Counted from the stretch's first letter, positions 1 through 7,591 are shown. The stretch: DNA of 10,949 nt from Acidimicrobiia bacterium (GCA_003230435.1 QIDW01000474.1:1-10949); one strand, 5' to 3'. The notes: generated from the letters alone by a model not told the origin. Program-made: numbers and translations.

Positions 1-356
1 CGGCGGAGACCGCCATGAGGATCGCGGAGACTCGAGCGGCCGGTGGGCGGGTGGTGGCGGTCGGTACGACGGTCGTCCGCACTCTGGAGTCGATGGCCGA
101 TGGTCGGGGAGATGTTCGTCCGGGGAGCCGCCAAACTGACCTGTTCCTTCGTCCTGGTGCCAGATTCGAAGTGGTTGATGCCCTGGTCACCAATTTCCAC
201 ATGCCTGCGTCGACGCTCCTCGTCCTTCTTGCGGCCTTCATGGGAGCGGGCTGGCGTGAGGTCTATGAGACCGCTCTCGCTCGGGGGTACCGGTTTCTCT
301 CCTTTGGGGATGCTATGTATGTCGAGCGGGCCGGAACCCGCGAGGAAGAGACGTAG
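1..356 (+). CDS. queA: S-adenosylmethionine:tRNA ribosyltransferase-isomerase QueA, C-terminal part
   Basis: QueA transfers and isomerises the ribosyl group of S-adenosylmethionine onto preQ1-modified tRNA, giving epoxyqueuosine, the step after Tgt in queuosine synthesis (cytosolic). The window opens inside the gene. The frame is open from base 3 and ends at TAG 354-356, giving about 117 residues, roughly the last third of a protein that is usually about 340-360 residues long. Family hallmarks are visible: GTTVVRTLES, TDLFLRPG, TNFHMPASTLL and the terminal RFLSFGDAMY. The ATG at base 15 is internal, because the conserved helix before GGRVVAVGTT already runs through it. tgt follows 10 bases after the stop, the usual queA-tgt pairing. 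The stop codon TAG also forms the start of a TANNNT hexamer that may drive tgt. The identification is secure; the 5' end lies outside the window. Confidence 0.95.
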   Translation, partial: AETAMRIAETRAAGGRVVAVGTTVVRTLESMADGRGDVRPGSRQTDLFLRPGARFEVVDALVTNFHMPASTLLVLLAAFMGAGWREVYETALARGYRFLSFGDAMYVERAGTREEET

Positions 357-359
357 CCT
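354..359 (+). promoter_or_regulatory. Putative -10 element (TAGCCT) for a leaderless tgt transcript
   Basis: TAGCCT matches the TANNNT consensus of actinobacterial -10 elements. It overlaps the queA stop codon and ends 7 bases before the tgt ATG at 367. No Shine-Dalgarno sequence lies between them, so transcription could begin at or next to the ATG. I see no recognisable -35. This is inference from position and from the same arrangement at other starts in the window. Confidence 0.4.
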
Positions 360-366
360 GGCTGCC

Positions 367-1476
367 ATGCCCGCGGTCACCTGGAACTCGACAGCTACCG
401 ATGGAAAGGCACGAACCGGTTGGCTCCGCACCTCACACGGAAGAGTGCAGACACCAGCCTTCATGCCCGTCGGCACCAGAGCGGCCGTCAAGGCGGTCGA
501 CACTGATGATCTGATTGCCGTCGGAGCGGAGATCATTCTCTCCAACACCTATCACCTGATGCTTCGGCCGGGGGCCGACTTGATCGCCGACCTCGGCGGA
601 CTGCACGGATTCATGGGATGGGACCGGCCGATCCTCACAGACTCTGGCGGCTTCCAAATATTCTCGCTGACTCCGAAGGTGGATGAGCAGGGAGCAACCT
701 TCAAATCGATCTATGACGGTTCCAAGATCCACCTCACACCGGAGGAAGCCGTCGGTGTCCAGCAGAGGCTCGGTCCCGACATCGCCATGGTTCTCGACGT
801 ATGTGTCGGGCTTCCTTCTCCTCGAGAGCTCGTCGAGACCGAAATGCGACGCACCCTCCGGTGGGCGGAACGATCTCTCGGGGAACATACTCGGGAGGAT
901 CAGGCCCTCTTTGGCATCGTTCAGGGAGGTATTGACGACGATCTGCGAGCCGAAAGCGCGCGAGAGACAGCCGCTCTCGGGTTTGCCGGTTTTGGTGTCG
1001 GTGGGCTCTCGGTGGGGGAGTCGGCAGAAGATCGAAACCGTTCCCTCGACACGGCATTCGCCGAACTACCTGATGACAAACCACGTTACGTAATGGGTCT
1101 CGGTGACACAGACGGGCTGCTCGACGCCATCGCTCGGGGTGCCGACATGTTTGATTGTGTTATACCGACGCGTCTCGCCCGTCATGGAAAGGCCCTGTCG
1201 GCGACCGGGGACTTCAACATCAATCAGGTCCGCTACGAGGCGGACGACGGTCCGGTTGACCCCGATTGTGGCTGCCACACCTGCGCGAATCACTCGAAGG
1301 CCTACCTTCGCCACCTGATCAGGATGAACGAGTTGAGCGCTCATCGTCTGTTGTCCATTCACAACCTCCAATACACCCTCGATCTGGTGTCTTTGGCTGG
1401 CGACGCGATTGCCCAAGGTCGGCTTGATGTCTTCATCTCCGACGTGCGCGGTAAACGCCAGGATGGTTCGTCGTAG
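367..1476 (+). CDS. tgt: Queuine/preQ1 tRNA-ribosyltransferase (tRNA-guanine transglycosylase)
   Basis: Tgt exchanges the wobble guanine (position 34) of GUN-anticodon tRNAs for preQ1, the insertion step of queuosine synthesis. The 369-residue product has normal family length. Visible features are the general acid/base Asp92 in TDSGGFQ, the substrate-recognition Gln186 in FGIVQG, Gly-Gly-Leu at 212-214, nucleophile Asp263 in FDCVIPTR, and a zinc site from Cys301, Cys303, Cys306 and His332. Val216 matches the Val typical of bacterial preQ1-using enzymes. An oddity is Asp144-Val145-Cys146 where Escherichia and Zymomonas have Asp-Glu-Cys. The frame stays open far upstream inside queA, but homology starts at MPAVTWN, so ATG 367 is chosen; it has no SD sequence and a TANNNT hexamer 7 bases upstream. 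It follows queA directly, as expected for the pathway. Confidence 0.96.
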   Translation: MPAVTWNSTATDGKARTGWLRTSHGRVQTPAFMPVGTRAAVKAVDTDDLIAVGAEIILSNTYHLMLRPGADLIADLGGLHGFMGWDRPILTDSGGFQIFSLTPKVDEQGATFKSIYDGSKIHLTPEEAVGVQQRLGPDIAMVLDVCVGLPSPRELVETEMRRTLRWAERSLGEHTREDQALFGIVQGGIDDDLRAESARETAALGFAGFGVGGLSVGESAEDRNRSLDTAFAELPDDKPRYVMGLGDTDGLLDAIARGADMFDCVIPTRLARHGKALSATGDFNINQVRYEADDGPVDPDCGCHTCANHSKAYLRHLIRMNELSAHRLLSIHNLQYTLDLVSLAGDAIAQGRLDVFISDVRGKRQDGSS

Positions 1477-1491
1477 AGGCATTTTCTGGCC

Positions 1492-1497
1492 TAACCT
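1492..1497 (+). promoter_or_regulatory. Putative -10 element (TAACCT) for yajC-secD-secF
   Basis: TAACCT fits TANNNT and sits in the 50-base gap between tgt and yajC. A start of transcription about 7 bases downstream (near 1504) would give a leader of about 23 bases that still contains the SD sequence at 1518-1522. No clear -35 is seen. Read-through from tgt is an alternative. Confidence 0.35.
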
Positions 1498-1517
1498 CCC
1501 ATTTTCCAACCATCCAC

Positions 1518-1522
1518 GGAGG
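1518..1522 (+). promoter_or_regulatory. Shine-Dalgarno sequence (GGAGG) fixing the yajC GTG start
   Basis: GGAGG lies four bases before the GTG at 1527, a short but workable spacing. It selects the GTG start, and homology begins just after it. It contrasts with tgt and hisS, which lack an SD sequence. Confidence 0.65.
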
Positions 1523-1526
1523 AACC

Positions 1527-1826
1527 GTGAGTTTTGTCGTGTTTGCCCAGGAATCCGGAGGATTCGGAGGCACGGGCTCGTTGATTTTCTTAGCGCTGAT
1601 GATCGGCGTCTTCTACTTTCTGATCATCAGGCCGCAGAGGAATCGGTCCAAAGCGCAGAAGGAACTTTCCCAATCGCTTGACATCGGGCAGGAGGTGCGC
1701 ACGATCGGTGGCATTCATGGCACTGTCGCCTCTCTTGACGATGACAGCGTCGTCCTCACTGTTGAGGACGGTCGGCTTCGAGTGTCGCGGCGCGCCATAG
1801 GCAGTCGCGTAGGAGACGAAGCCTGA
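1527..1826 (+). CDS. yajC: Sec translocon accessory protein YajC
   Basis: YajC is a small single-span membrane protein that associates with SecD-SecF and the SecYEG channel. The product is 99 residues, a normal length. It has a short Gly-rich N-terminus, one membrane segment at about residues 17-34, then the hallmark IIRPQRNRSKAQ stretch with basic residues on the cytosolic side. A small soluble domain follows with GQEVRTIGGIHGTV, another family signature. GTG 1527 is chosen because of the GGAGG ahead of it and because the protein would otherwise lose its membrane segment. The stop at 1824-1826 is separated from the secD start by one base, so the two are co-transcribed and probably translationally coupled. 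The yajC-secD-secF order is the common bacterial arrangement. Nothing is unusual in length or motif. Confidence 0.94.
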   Translation: MSFVVFAQESGGFGGTGSLIFLALMIGVFYFLIIRPQRNRSKAQKELSQSLDIGQEVRTIGGIHGTVASLDDDSVVLTVEDGRLRVSRRAIGSRVGDEA

Positions 1827-1827
1827 C

Positions 1828-3228
1828 GTGACCCGGCGCGTAGTTGGGCTTGTCGTCGTCCTCGCCATTGCATGGGGAGGACTTGCGGCCACCATGGCCC
1901 TTGGCCTCACACCACGCCTGGGTCTCGACCTTCAGGGCGGCACTGCGGTGGTCCTGACGGCGCCCGAGGGCACCGACCCCGACCTCGTTGAGGTCTCTGT
2001 CGACATCATGACCCGTCGGATCGAGGACATCGGTGGTGTTCAAGAGCCGGACATTGCTATCTCCGGCGACAACACCGTTGTGGTCCAGCTACCCGGTGTC
2101 GAGGATGAGCAGAGAGCCATCGAGGCGGTGGGTCAGACCGGAGATCTTTCCTTCCGGCCTGTTCTCGACGCAATACCCGGGGAGATCGGTCCTCTGGCCG
2201 GCACCAACACGCCTGAAATCAACGACGCGACCGGGCTCACCATCAAGGACGATATCAACGATGAGGCCTATCTCCTATACCCGGCCGACTTTGGGTCCCA
2301 GGTCCTGTTTCTAGGGCCGGCCGGCATGGTTGGCGAGGACGTCGCCGACGCTGTTCCTGTTTTTGACACACAATCGGCTGGTTGGGCGGTCAGCCTCGAG
2401 CTGACGAGTGAGGGAGCGGTCCTCTTCGAGCAACTCACTGCGGAGGCCGCGAGGTATCCGCTAGGAGACCCGCGACGACAAATCGCCATCGTGCTTGACG
2501 GCCTGGTGATCTCGGCTCCACAGGTCATACCCGAGGGCGGGATCAGTGGCGGACGCGCCTCGATCTCAGTCGGAGCCGGCGAAGACGTTCAGCAGGAGGC
2601 CAACGACCTGGCAGTTGTCCTTCGTTATGGTTCGCTTCCGGTCGCGTTCGAGATCTCAGCGGTTCAGAAGATTTCGGCCACTCTGGGGAGTGACTCTCTC
2701 CAGGCCGGGATCATCGCCGGATTGCTTGGACTCGGTCTGGTTGCGATCGTGCTGGTCCTCATCTATCGGTCGCTGGGTCTGTTGGCCATCGTCGGCCTGA
2801 CCGTCTTCGGCTCGTTACTCCTCACCCTGTTCGGTCTGCTCGGGAAGTTGCAGGGCTTGACGCTCACTCTGGCGGGCATCACCGGGATCATCGTCTCGAT
2901 CGGAATCACTACCGACAGCTACATCGTTTTCTATGAACGGGTCAAAGAAAAGGTCCGTGACGGACATGAGATTGATGAAGCAGCCGAGGAGGGATTCCGT
3001 CTCGCCTACAGGACAATCCTCACAGCTGACACCGTCTCGTTGCTGGCGGCCGCGCTGCTTTGGGTCCTCGCAGTCGGAGCGGTGAAGGGCTTTGCGTTGG
3101 CGCTCGGTCTGGCCACGATCCTCGACCTGATAATCGCCAAGGTGTACACGCGACGTGCTGTGGGGATTCTTGCTAGAACCTCCCTGGGTTCGGGCGGATG
3201 GTTCAGCATCAAGGGGGCGGCGCGATGA
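1828..3228 (+). CDS. secD: Protein translocase subunit SecD
   Basis: SecD is an RND-superfamily membrane protein that, with SecF, uses the proton-motive force to pull secreted proteins through SecYEG. The 466-residue product has one N-terminal membrane segment (about 5-24) followed by LGLDLQGG (31-38). A periplasmic/extracytoplasmic P1 region follows, containing the conserved SLELTSEG and ISAPQV elements, then five C-terminal membrane segments from about residue 288. Asp363 in GITTDSYIVFYERV matches the transmembrane Asp of the family; the surrounding TDSY (not VDAN) is the actinobacterial flavour. The length is well below the 615 residues of E. coli and at the short end for actinobacteria, so the P1 head is small. 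The start is GTG 1828, one base after yajC, with AGGAG at 1811-1815. The stop overlaps the secF start (ATGA). Confidence 0.96.
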   Translation: MTRRVVGLVVVLAIAWGGLAATMALGLTPRLGLDLQGGTAVVLTAPEGTDPDLVEVSVDIMTRRIEDIGGVQEPDIAISGDNTVVVQLPGVEDEQRAIEAVGQTGDLSFRPVLDAIPGEIGPLAGTNTPEINDATGLTIKDDINDEAYLLYPADFGSQVLFLGPAGMVGEDVADAVPVFDTQSAGWAVSLELTSEGAVLFEQLTAEAARYPLGDPRRQIAIVLDGLVISAPQVIPEGGISGGRASISVGAGEDVQQEANDLAVVLRYGSLPVAFEISAVQKISATLGSDSLQAGIIAGLLGLGLVAIVLVLIYRSLGLLAIVGLTVFGSLLLTLFGLLGKLQGLTLTLAGITGIIVSIGITTDSYIVFYERVKEKVRDGHEIDEAAEEGFRLAYRTILTADTVSLLAAALLWVLAVGAVKGFALALGLATILDLIIAKVYTRRAVGILARTSLGSGGWFSIKGAAR

Positions 3229-4181
3229 GCACCTTGGGCCGACTGAACAGAGGCGAAACGGAAATCGACTTCGTCGGCAACCGCAGGCGATGGTTCACCA
3301 TCTCAGCGGTGCTGCTGGTGATCGCTCTTGGCAGCCTCGGCATTCGGCAACTCAATCTCGGGATCGAATTCATAGGTGGGCTAGGCATGCAGGCTCCCAA
3401 CCCGGCCGGTGCGGGTGTACCGGAGATAAGAGAGGCGCTCGATGCTGTCGGAGTCGATGACGCCACAATCCAGTTGCTCAACGACGGTGATGCGGTCCGT
3501 GTAGCCACTCCAGTCCTCGACTTGGCAACTGAGAATGAGGCCGTCGATGCTCTTGCGTTGGTAACGGGGAGCGACCGTGCGGGCATCTCCATCGAGGCGG
3601 TCGGGCCTTCGTTCGGGGCCCTCGTCGCCAGACGCGCCCTTATCGCTCTGGGGGTCTTTCTAGGTGCCGTTGTTCTCTTCATCAGCTGGCGGCTGGAGTT
3701 CAAGATGGCCGCCGCCGGGCTCGTCGCTCTCCTACATGACTTATTGATAACACTCGGCGTCTACTCGCTCACCGGGTTCCCCGTGACACCGGCCACGATG
3801 GTCGCCATCCTGGTGATACTCGGGTACTCCTTGTACGACACCGTGGTGGTATTCGACAAGGTCGAAGAGCTCGTCGAACTCGAAGAGAAGAAGTCTTACA
3901 CCGAGATCGTCAACGAGGCGATGAACTCTGTTCTGGCCAGATCTCTGGCGACGTCGCTCACGTCGTTGCTGCCCGTGGGAAGCATCCTGTTTGTCGGCTC
4001 GTTCATCCTCGGTGCTCCGACACTGCGTGACTTTGCGCTGGCGCTGTTCGTCGGAATAGCTGCCGGCACCTACTCGTCCATATTCGTTGCTGCGCCCGTT
4101 CTCGCCATATGGAAAGAGAAGGAACCCCAATGGCAGGAGCGGGTAACAAAGGATTCCAAGCGCTCCAAAGCGGGAATGTAG
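3225..4181 (+). CDS. secF: Protein translocase subunit SecF
   Basis: SecF pairs with SecD in the proton-driven export motor. The 318-residue product shows the family layout: a basic N-terminus with EIDFVGNRRRWF, a first membrane segment at about 23-42, then LGIEFIGG (the SecF form of the GIDFTGG motif). A small P1 domain ends in IEAVGPSFG (123-131), and five further segments follow from about 136. The signature LGYSLYDTVVVFDK (199-212) contains Asp205, and VARRAL, ALLHD, SLTSLLPV and GTYSSIF are also present. Residues after 297 form a charged cytosolic tail. The frame is open to an upstream ATG at 3198, but ATG 3225 is preferred: it overlaps the secD stop (ATGA), follows a G-rich stretch at 3213-3220, and matches the family N-terminus. 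The operon is yajC-secD-secF. Confidence 0.96.
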   Translation: MSTLGRLNRGETEIDFVGNRRRWFTISAVLLVIALGSLGIRQLNLGIEFIGGLGMQAPNPAGAGVPEIREALDAVGVDDATIQLLNDGDAVRVATPVLDLATENEAVDALALVTGSDRAGISIEAVGPSFGALVARRALIALGVFLGAVVLFISWRLEFKMAAAGLVALLHDLLITLGVYSLTGFPVTPATMVAILVILGYSLYDTVVVFDKVEELVELEEKKSYTEIVNEAMNSVLARSLATSLTSLLPVGSILFVGSFILGAPTLRDFALALFVGIAAGTYSSIFVAAPVLAIWKEKEPQWQERVTKDSKRSKAGM

Positions 4182-4192
4182 TGATCCGGTCG

Positions 4193-4198
4193 TAGACT
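4193..4198 (+). promoter_or_regulatory. Putative -10 element (TAGACT) for apt
   Basis: TAGACT fits TANNNT. It ends one base before the ATG at 4200, too close for that codon to lie at the transcription start, but 7 bases before an in-frame GTG at 4206. If the promoter is real, the apt message would be leaderless and start at GTG 4206. No SD sequence precedes either codon. The gap after secF is only 18 bases, so co-transcription with secF is also possible. Confidence 0.35.
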
Positions 4199-4199
4199 C

Positions 4200-4724
4200 A
4201 TGGGCGTGGACCGGTTGACTTCTCTAATTCGCGACATCCCGGACTTCCCCGAACCGGGAGTTGTCTTCAAGGACATCACACCTGTTCTTGGTGACGGGGA
4301 GGCCCTCGCCATCCTTGTGGACGCCCTCGCCGAGCCCCACAAGAGATCTGGTATCACCAAGGTCGCCGGAATCGAGGCTCGCGGCTTCACCCTGGCCACA
4401 CCGGTAGCTGATCGTCTGAATGCCGGGTTCATCCCCGTGAGAAAGCCAGGGAAATTGCCCCACGAGACCATGCGCGAGGACTACACCCTCGAATACGGGA
4501 CCGACGCACTCGAGGTTCACGTAGACGCCGTTGTCGATGGTGAGAAGGTTCTGTTGGTGGATGACGTGATCGCCACGGGAGGCACCGCGGCCGCCGCTGT
4601 TCGTCTTCTTCGAGCCGTGGGTGCCGACGTTGTCGGTTTTGCTGTTTTCATCGAACTAGGTTTTCTGGGTGGGGCCGAAAAGCTCGATGGCGTTCCCCTA
4701 CATGCCCTCGTTCGATACGACTGA
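4200..4724 (+). CDS. apt: Adenine phosphoribosyltransferase
   Basis: Apt salvages adenine by joining it to PRPP, giving AMP and pyrophosphate, in the cytosol. The product is 174 residues, typical for the family. Visible features are the N-terminal DIPDFPEPGVVFKDIT (12-27), GIEARGF (57-63), the flexible-loop region with RKPGKLPHET (81-90) and EYGTD (98-102), and the PRPP-binding motif VLLVDDVIATGGT (117-129) with Asp121-Asp122. The start is ambiguous by two codons: ATG 4200 or GTG 4206. The latter sits at the right distance from a TANNNT hexamer for a leaderless message, and nothing conserved is lost either way. The gene follows secF closely, and its 3' end probably overlaps the rel start. The apt-rel pair is widely conserved in bacteria and links purine salvage with the GTP/ATP-consuming (p)ppGpp enzyme. 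Confidence 0.95.
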   Translation: MGVDRLTSLIRDIPDFPEPGVVFKDITPVLGDGEALAILVDALAEPHKRSGITKVAGIEARGFTLATPVADRLNAGFIPVRKPGKLPHETMREDYTLEYGTDALEVHVDAVVDGEKVLLVDDVIATGGTAAAAVRLLRAVGADVVGFAVFIELGFLGGAEKLDGVPLHALVRYD

Positions 4725-6867
4725 ACAGGGGACGTCGGCCAAATTGGTCGATGTCCTCGACGCCTTTCGTGCTCACCATCCGGATGGCGACGTCGAATTG
4801 CTCCGACGGGCCCACGACGTGGCGAGAGAAGCTCACGCCGGGCAGTACCGCAAGACCGGCGATCCCTATATCTCTCACCCGCTGGCGGTCGCCCATCTGC
4901 TCGCCCAGTACGGGTTAGACGATCAAACCGTCGCCGCAGCGTTCCTCCACGACACGGTTGAGGACACCGATCTCACTTTGGATCAGCTCGCTTCGGACTT
5001 TGGTGAGGAGATCGCCCGGTTGATCGATGGGGTCACCAAGCTGGATCGGGTTCGATACTCCAATCGGGAGCAGGCCCAAGCAGCGACGATTCGAAAGATG
5101 GTCGTAGCCATGGCCCGGGACGTGAGGGTTCTGATCATCAAGCTGTTCGATCGGCTTCACAACATGCGAACGGTCTACGCGCTCCGTGAGGAGAAACAGA
5201 TCAGGGTCGCCCGGGAGACGCTCGACGTGTACGCCCCATTGGCACATCGACTGGGTGTCCAGGAGATCAAGCATGAGTTCGAGGACCGCTGTTTCGCCAT
5301 CCTCTATCCCGGACCGAACGCGGAGATTCAAGCAAGACTCGCCGAGGCGGCGCCAGAACGGGAGGCGTTCATCGAGAAGATGGTGATTGAGATCGGTGGG
5401 ATGCTGGGAGACGCCGGAATCGAAGCCGAGGTCACCGGACGGCCAAAACACCAATACTCGATCTACCGGAAGATGATTGAGCAGGACAGGCCGTTTGAGG
5501 ACATCCACGATCTGATAGGTATTCGGGTGGTTACCCGTACGACACGTGACAGCTATGCGGCTCTCGGCCTCGTTCACAGCCACTGGGTGCCTGTCACCGG
5601 GCGGTTCAAGGACTACATAGCAATGCCCAAGATCAACCTCTATCAATCACTCCACACCACCGTGATCGGGCCGGATGGCAAACCCCTCGAGGTGCAGATC
5701 CGGACGAAAGAAATGCACAACCGCGCGGAAGCCGGCATCGCAGCTCATTGGCAGTACAAAGAAGGGGACATCGGTCAACACCTGGCAGTTGAGGTGTCGG
5801 CTTTCGACGAGGATCCCGAAGAATTCCTTGCCAATCTGAAACTCGACCTATATCAGGATGAAGTCTTTGTGCTTACCCCGGGTGGCGATGTCAAAGAGAT
5901 GCCGCGGGGATCCACGGCGGTCGACTTCGCGTACGCCGTTCATACCGAGGTAGGGGATCGTTGCGTTGGAGCCAGGGTCAACGGGCGTCTCGTTTCCCTG
6001 TCGACCAGGCTCGAGTCAGGAGACATCGTCGAGGTCCTCACATCCAATTCGCCTGATTCTGGGCCCAGTCGTGATTGGCTCAACTTCGTTCGCACCGGCA
6101 AGGCAAAGGCCAAGATCAAGCACTGGTTTCAAAGGGAGCGCCGTGACCAGGCTCTCGCCGATGGCAGAGATCTCATGCAGACCATGTTCAAGAGAGAGGC
6201 TCCCGATCTCGGGCAAGGCGAACGCGATGCTCATCTATCAGAGATCGCCACCGAGCTCGGTCTGAAGGATGCTGAAGCACTCGTCGCCTCGCTTGGGCAA
6301 GGGAATGTCTCGATCGACTCCATAACGGTCAGGCTCAATCGCCGCTTGTCTCCCCAAACGGGGGACGACCTGTTTCGCCCTCCTCGCAGGAGAGGGCCGT
6401 CCGAGTCGGCTGATGTGGTGGTCGAGGGTCAGGACGACATGCTTGTGCATCTCGCACGTTGTTGCTCACCTGTGCCCGGCGACCCGATTGTGGGTTACGT
6501 GACCGTTGGGCGAGGGGTGTCGGTCCATCGTGCCGACTGCACCAACGTGTCCTATCTCGCCGCTCGACGCGAGCGCACGGTCGAGGTGAGCTGGCCCAGT
6601 GGTGACAGCGGCGCTTTCGTGGTCTGGATTCAGGTGGAGGCTTTGGATCGCACTCGCCTTCTCCGCGACGTGACGGCCCTCGTCTCCGACACCGGAGGCA
6701 ACATCACGGCGTCCTCGACTGCCGTAGGGGAGGGGAGGGTCGCCGTCCTCAAATACGAGATTGAGCTATCCGATCCGAGTCAACTGGCACGTCTGCTCGG
6801 CGACCTTCGTGGCGTCGACGGTGTCTTCGCAGCTTTCAGGCTCGCCAACGACCCGGCGGCCGATTGA
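4702..6867 (+). CDS. rel: Bifunctional (p)ppGpp synthetase/hydrolase Rel (RelA/SpoT family)
   Basis: Rel makes (p)ppGpp from ATP and GDP/GTP on starved ribosomes and also hydrolyses it. Positions count from ATG 4702 (721 residues). The HD hydrolase domain is intact: His59, His83-Asp84 with Glu87-Asp88, and Asp150 in KLFDRLHNMRT, so hydrolysis is expected. The synthetase domain has KHQYSIYRKM (249-258), GRFKDYIAMPK (300-310), YQSLHT (314-319) and Glu330 in LEVQIRT. TGS is at about 387-447, the Cys-rich element ARCCSPVPGD at 585-594, and ACT at about 640-715. The linker between synthetase and TGS is about 12 residues shorter than in Bacillus Rel and lacks its Trp-containing helix. The start is unsettled: GTG 4669 has a TANNNT hexamer 6 bases upstream, ATG 4702 and ATG 4687 have no signal, and TTG 4744 follows AGGGGA at 4727-4732. 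All but TTG 4744 overlap apt. Confidence 0.95.
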   Translation: MPSFDTTEQGTSAKLVDVLDAFRAHHPDGDVELLRRAHDVAREAHAGQYRKTGDPYISHPLAVAHLLAQYGLDDQTVAAAFLHDTVEDTDLTLDQLASDFGEEIARLIDGVTKLDRVRYSNREQAQAATIRKMVVAMARDVRVLIIKLFDRLHNMRTVYALREEKQIRVARETLDVYAPLAHRLGVQEIKHEFEDRCFAILYPGPNAEIQARLAEAAPEREAFIEKMVIEIGGMLGDAGIEAEVTGRPKHQYSIYRKMIEQDRPFEDIHDLIGIRVVTRTTRDSYAALGLVHSHWVPVTGRFKDYIAMPKINLYQSLHTTVIGPDGKPLEVQIRTKEMHNRAEAGIAAHWQYKEGDIGQHLAVEVSAFDEDPEEFLANLKLDLYQDEVFVLTPGGDVKEMPRGSTAVDFAYAVHTEVGDRCVGARVNGRLVSLSTRLESGDIVEVLTSNSPDSGPSRDWLNFVRTGKAKAKIKHWFQRERRDQALADGRDLMQTMFKREAPDLGQGERDAHLSEIATELGLKDAEALVASLGQGNVSIDSITVRLNRRLSPQTGDDLFRPPRRRGPSESADVVVEGQDDMLVHLARCCSPVPGDPIVGYVTVGRGVSVHRADCTNVSYLAARRERTVEVSWPSGDSGAFVVWIQVEALDRTRLLRDVTALVSDTGGNITASSTAVGEGRVAVLKYEIELSDPSQLARLLGDLRGVDGVFAAFRLANDPAAD

Positions 6868-6868
6868 A

Positions 6869-7516
6869 ATGCTGATCAAGCAGATCCCAGCCTGGGTGGC
6901 GCAGACCAATGCCTGGGTTGTCGCCAGCGAGCCTGGAGGACAGGCAATCGTGGTCGACGCGCCCCCGGAGCCTGAGCTGGTCGGACAGTACATAGCGTCC
7001 ATCGACGTGGCTGTCGTGGGCATCTTTTTGACCCATGGGCATATCGATCACACCGGCGGGGCCGGATGGCTCGCCTCCAAGACGGGGGCTCCGACCTATG
7101 TTCACCCTGATGATGACTTCCTGACCCTGCACCCGACAGAGCAGTTGCGGGCCCTTTTTGGCATGACTCCACCCGGGGAGTACGACTTGCCAGAGAAGAT
7201 GGAGCCTCTTGAGCACGGTCAGGTTGTGGAGTTGGCCGGGCTTTCCCTCGAGGTTCGACAGACGCCCGGGCATACCCCGGGTCATTGCTGCTTCTACTGG
7301 GATGCCGAAGGCGTGCTTTTCTCCGGTGATCAATTGTTTGCAGGGTCGATCGGACGCACCGATTTGCCTGGTGGCTCTCATGAGGCCCTTTCGAACTCGA
7401 TGCGGACCGAGGTGATGACACTCGAGGACGATGTTCGGGTTCTGCCTGGTCATGGCCCGGAGACGACAATTGGCCAGGAGAGGCGCACCAACCCGTTTCG
7501 CAACGAGTGGGTCTAG
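6869..7516 (+). CDS. MBL-fold metallo-hydrolase, glyoxalase-II-like
   Basis: This is a 215-residue single-domain metallo-beta-lactamase-fold enzyme. The binuclear metal site is complete: His56, His58, Asp60 and His61 in THGHIDHTGG, His135 in TPGHTPGH, Asp154 in FSGDQLF, and His195 in LPGHGPET. IGRTDLPGG (161-169) is typical of the small YcbL/glyoxalase-II-like group, which lacks the long C-terminal glutathione-binding domain of classical glyoxalase II. The likely chemistry is hydrolysis of a thioester or similar small substrate; the physiological substrate cannot be read from the sequence. ATG 6869 starts one base after the rel stop, with no SD sequence, so translation is probably coupled to rel. 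The frame is open further upstream inside rel, but homology begins at MLIKQIPAWVAQTNAW. A homologous gene sits between rel and hisS in mycobacteria (Rv2581c, from memory), so the association is old. Confidence 0.9.
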   Translation: MLIKQIPAWVAQTNAWVVASEPGGQAIVVDAPPEPELVGQYIASIDVAVVGIFLTHGHIDHTGGAGWLASKTGAPTYVHPDDDFLTLHPTEQLRALFGMTPPGEYDLPEKMEPLEHGQVVELAGLSLEVRQTPGHTPGHCCFYWDAEGVLFSGDQLFAGSIGRTDLPGGSHEALSNSMRTEVMTLEDDVRVLPGHGPETTIGQERRTNPFRNEWV

Positions 7517-7576
7517 CAGCCTGTCAATGCGCTGACTGGGCGCTGAGCAGAACTCTGATCGCCTGGGGCTCGCCGG

Positions 7577-7582
7577 TAACGT
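7577..7582 (+). promoter_or_regulatory. Putative -10 element (TAACGT) for hisS-aspS
   Basis: TAACGT fits TANNNT and lies 9 bases before the hisS ATG in the largest gap of the window (7517-7591). There is no SD sequence before the ATG, so the transcript would be leaderless or carry only a two- or three-base leader. No convincing -35 is seen. The gap before MBL and the lack of overlap support a new transcription unit here. Confidence 0.45.
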
Positions 7583-7591
7583 GGCGCCGTC

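Noticed and set aside
326..341. Hairpin GCGGG-ccggaa-CCCGC near the queA end as a terminator
   Set aside because: Only five base pairs, inside the queA coding sequence, and with no following T run. Likely a chance pairing in GC-rich DNA.
4915..5646. Antisense open frame (243 codons) opposite the Rel hydrolase/synthetase domains
   Set aside because: Shadow of conserved Rel coding sequence with no start signal or domain of its own.
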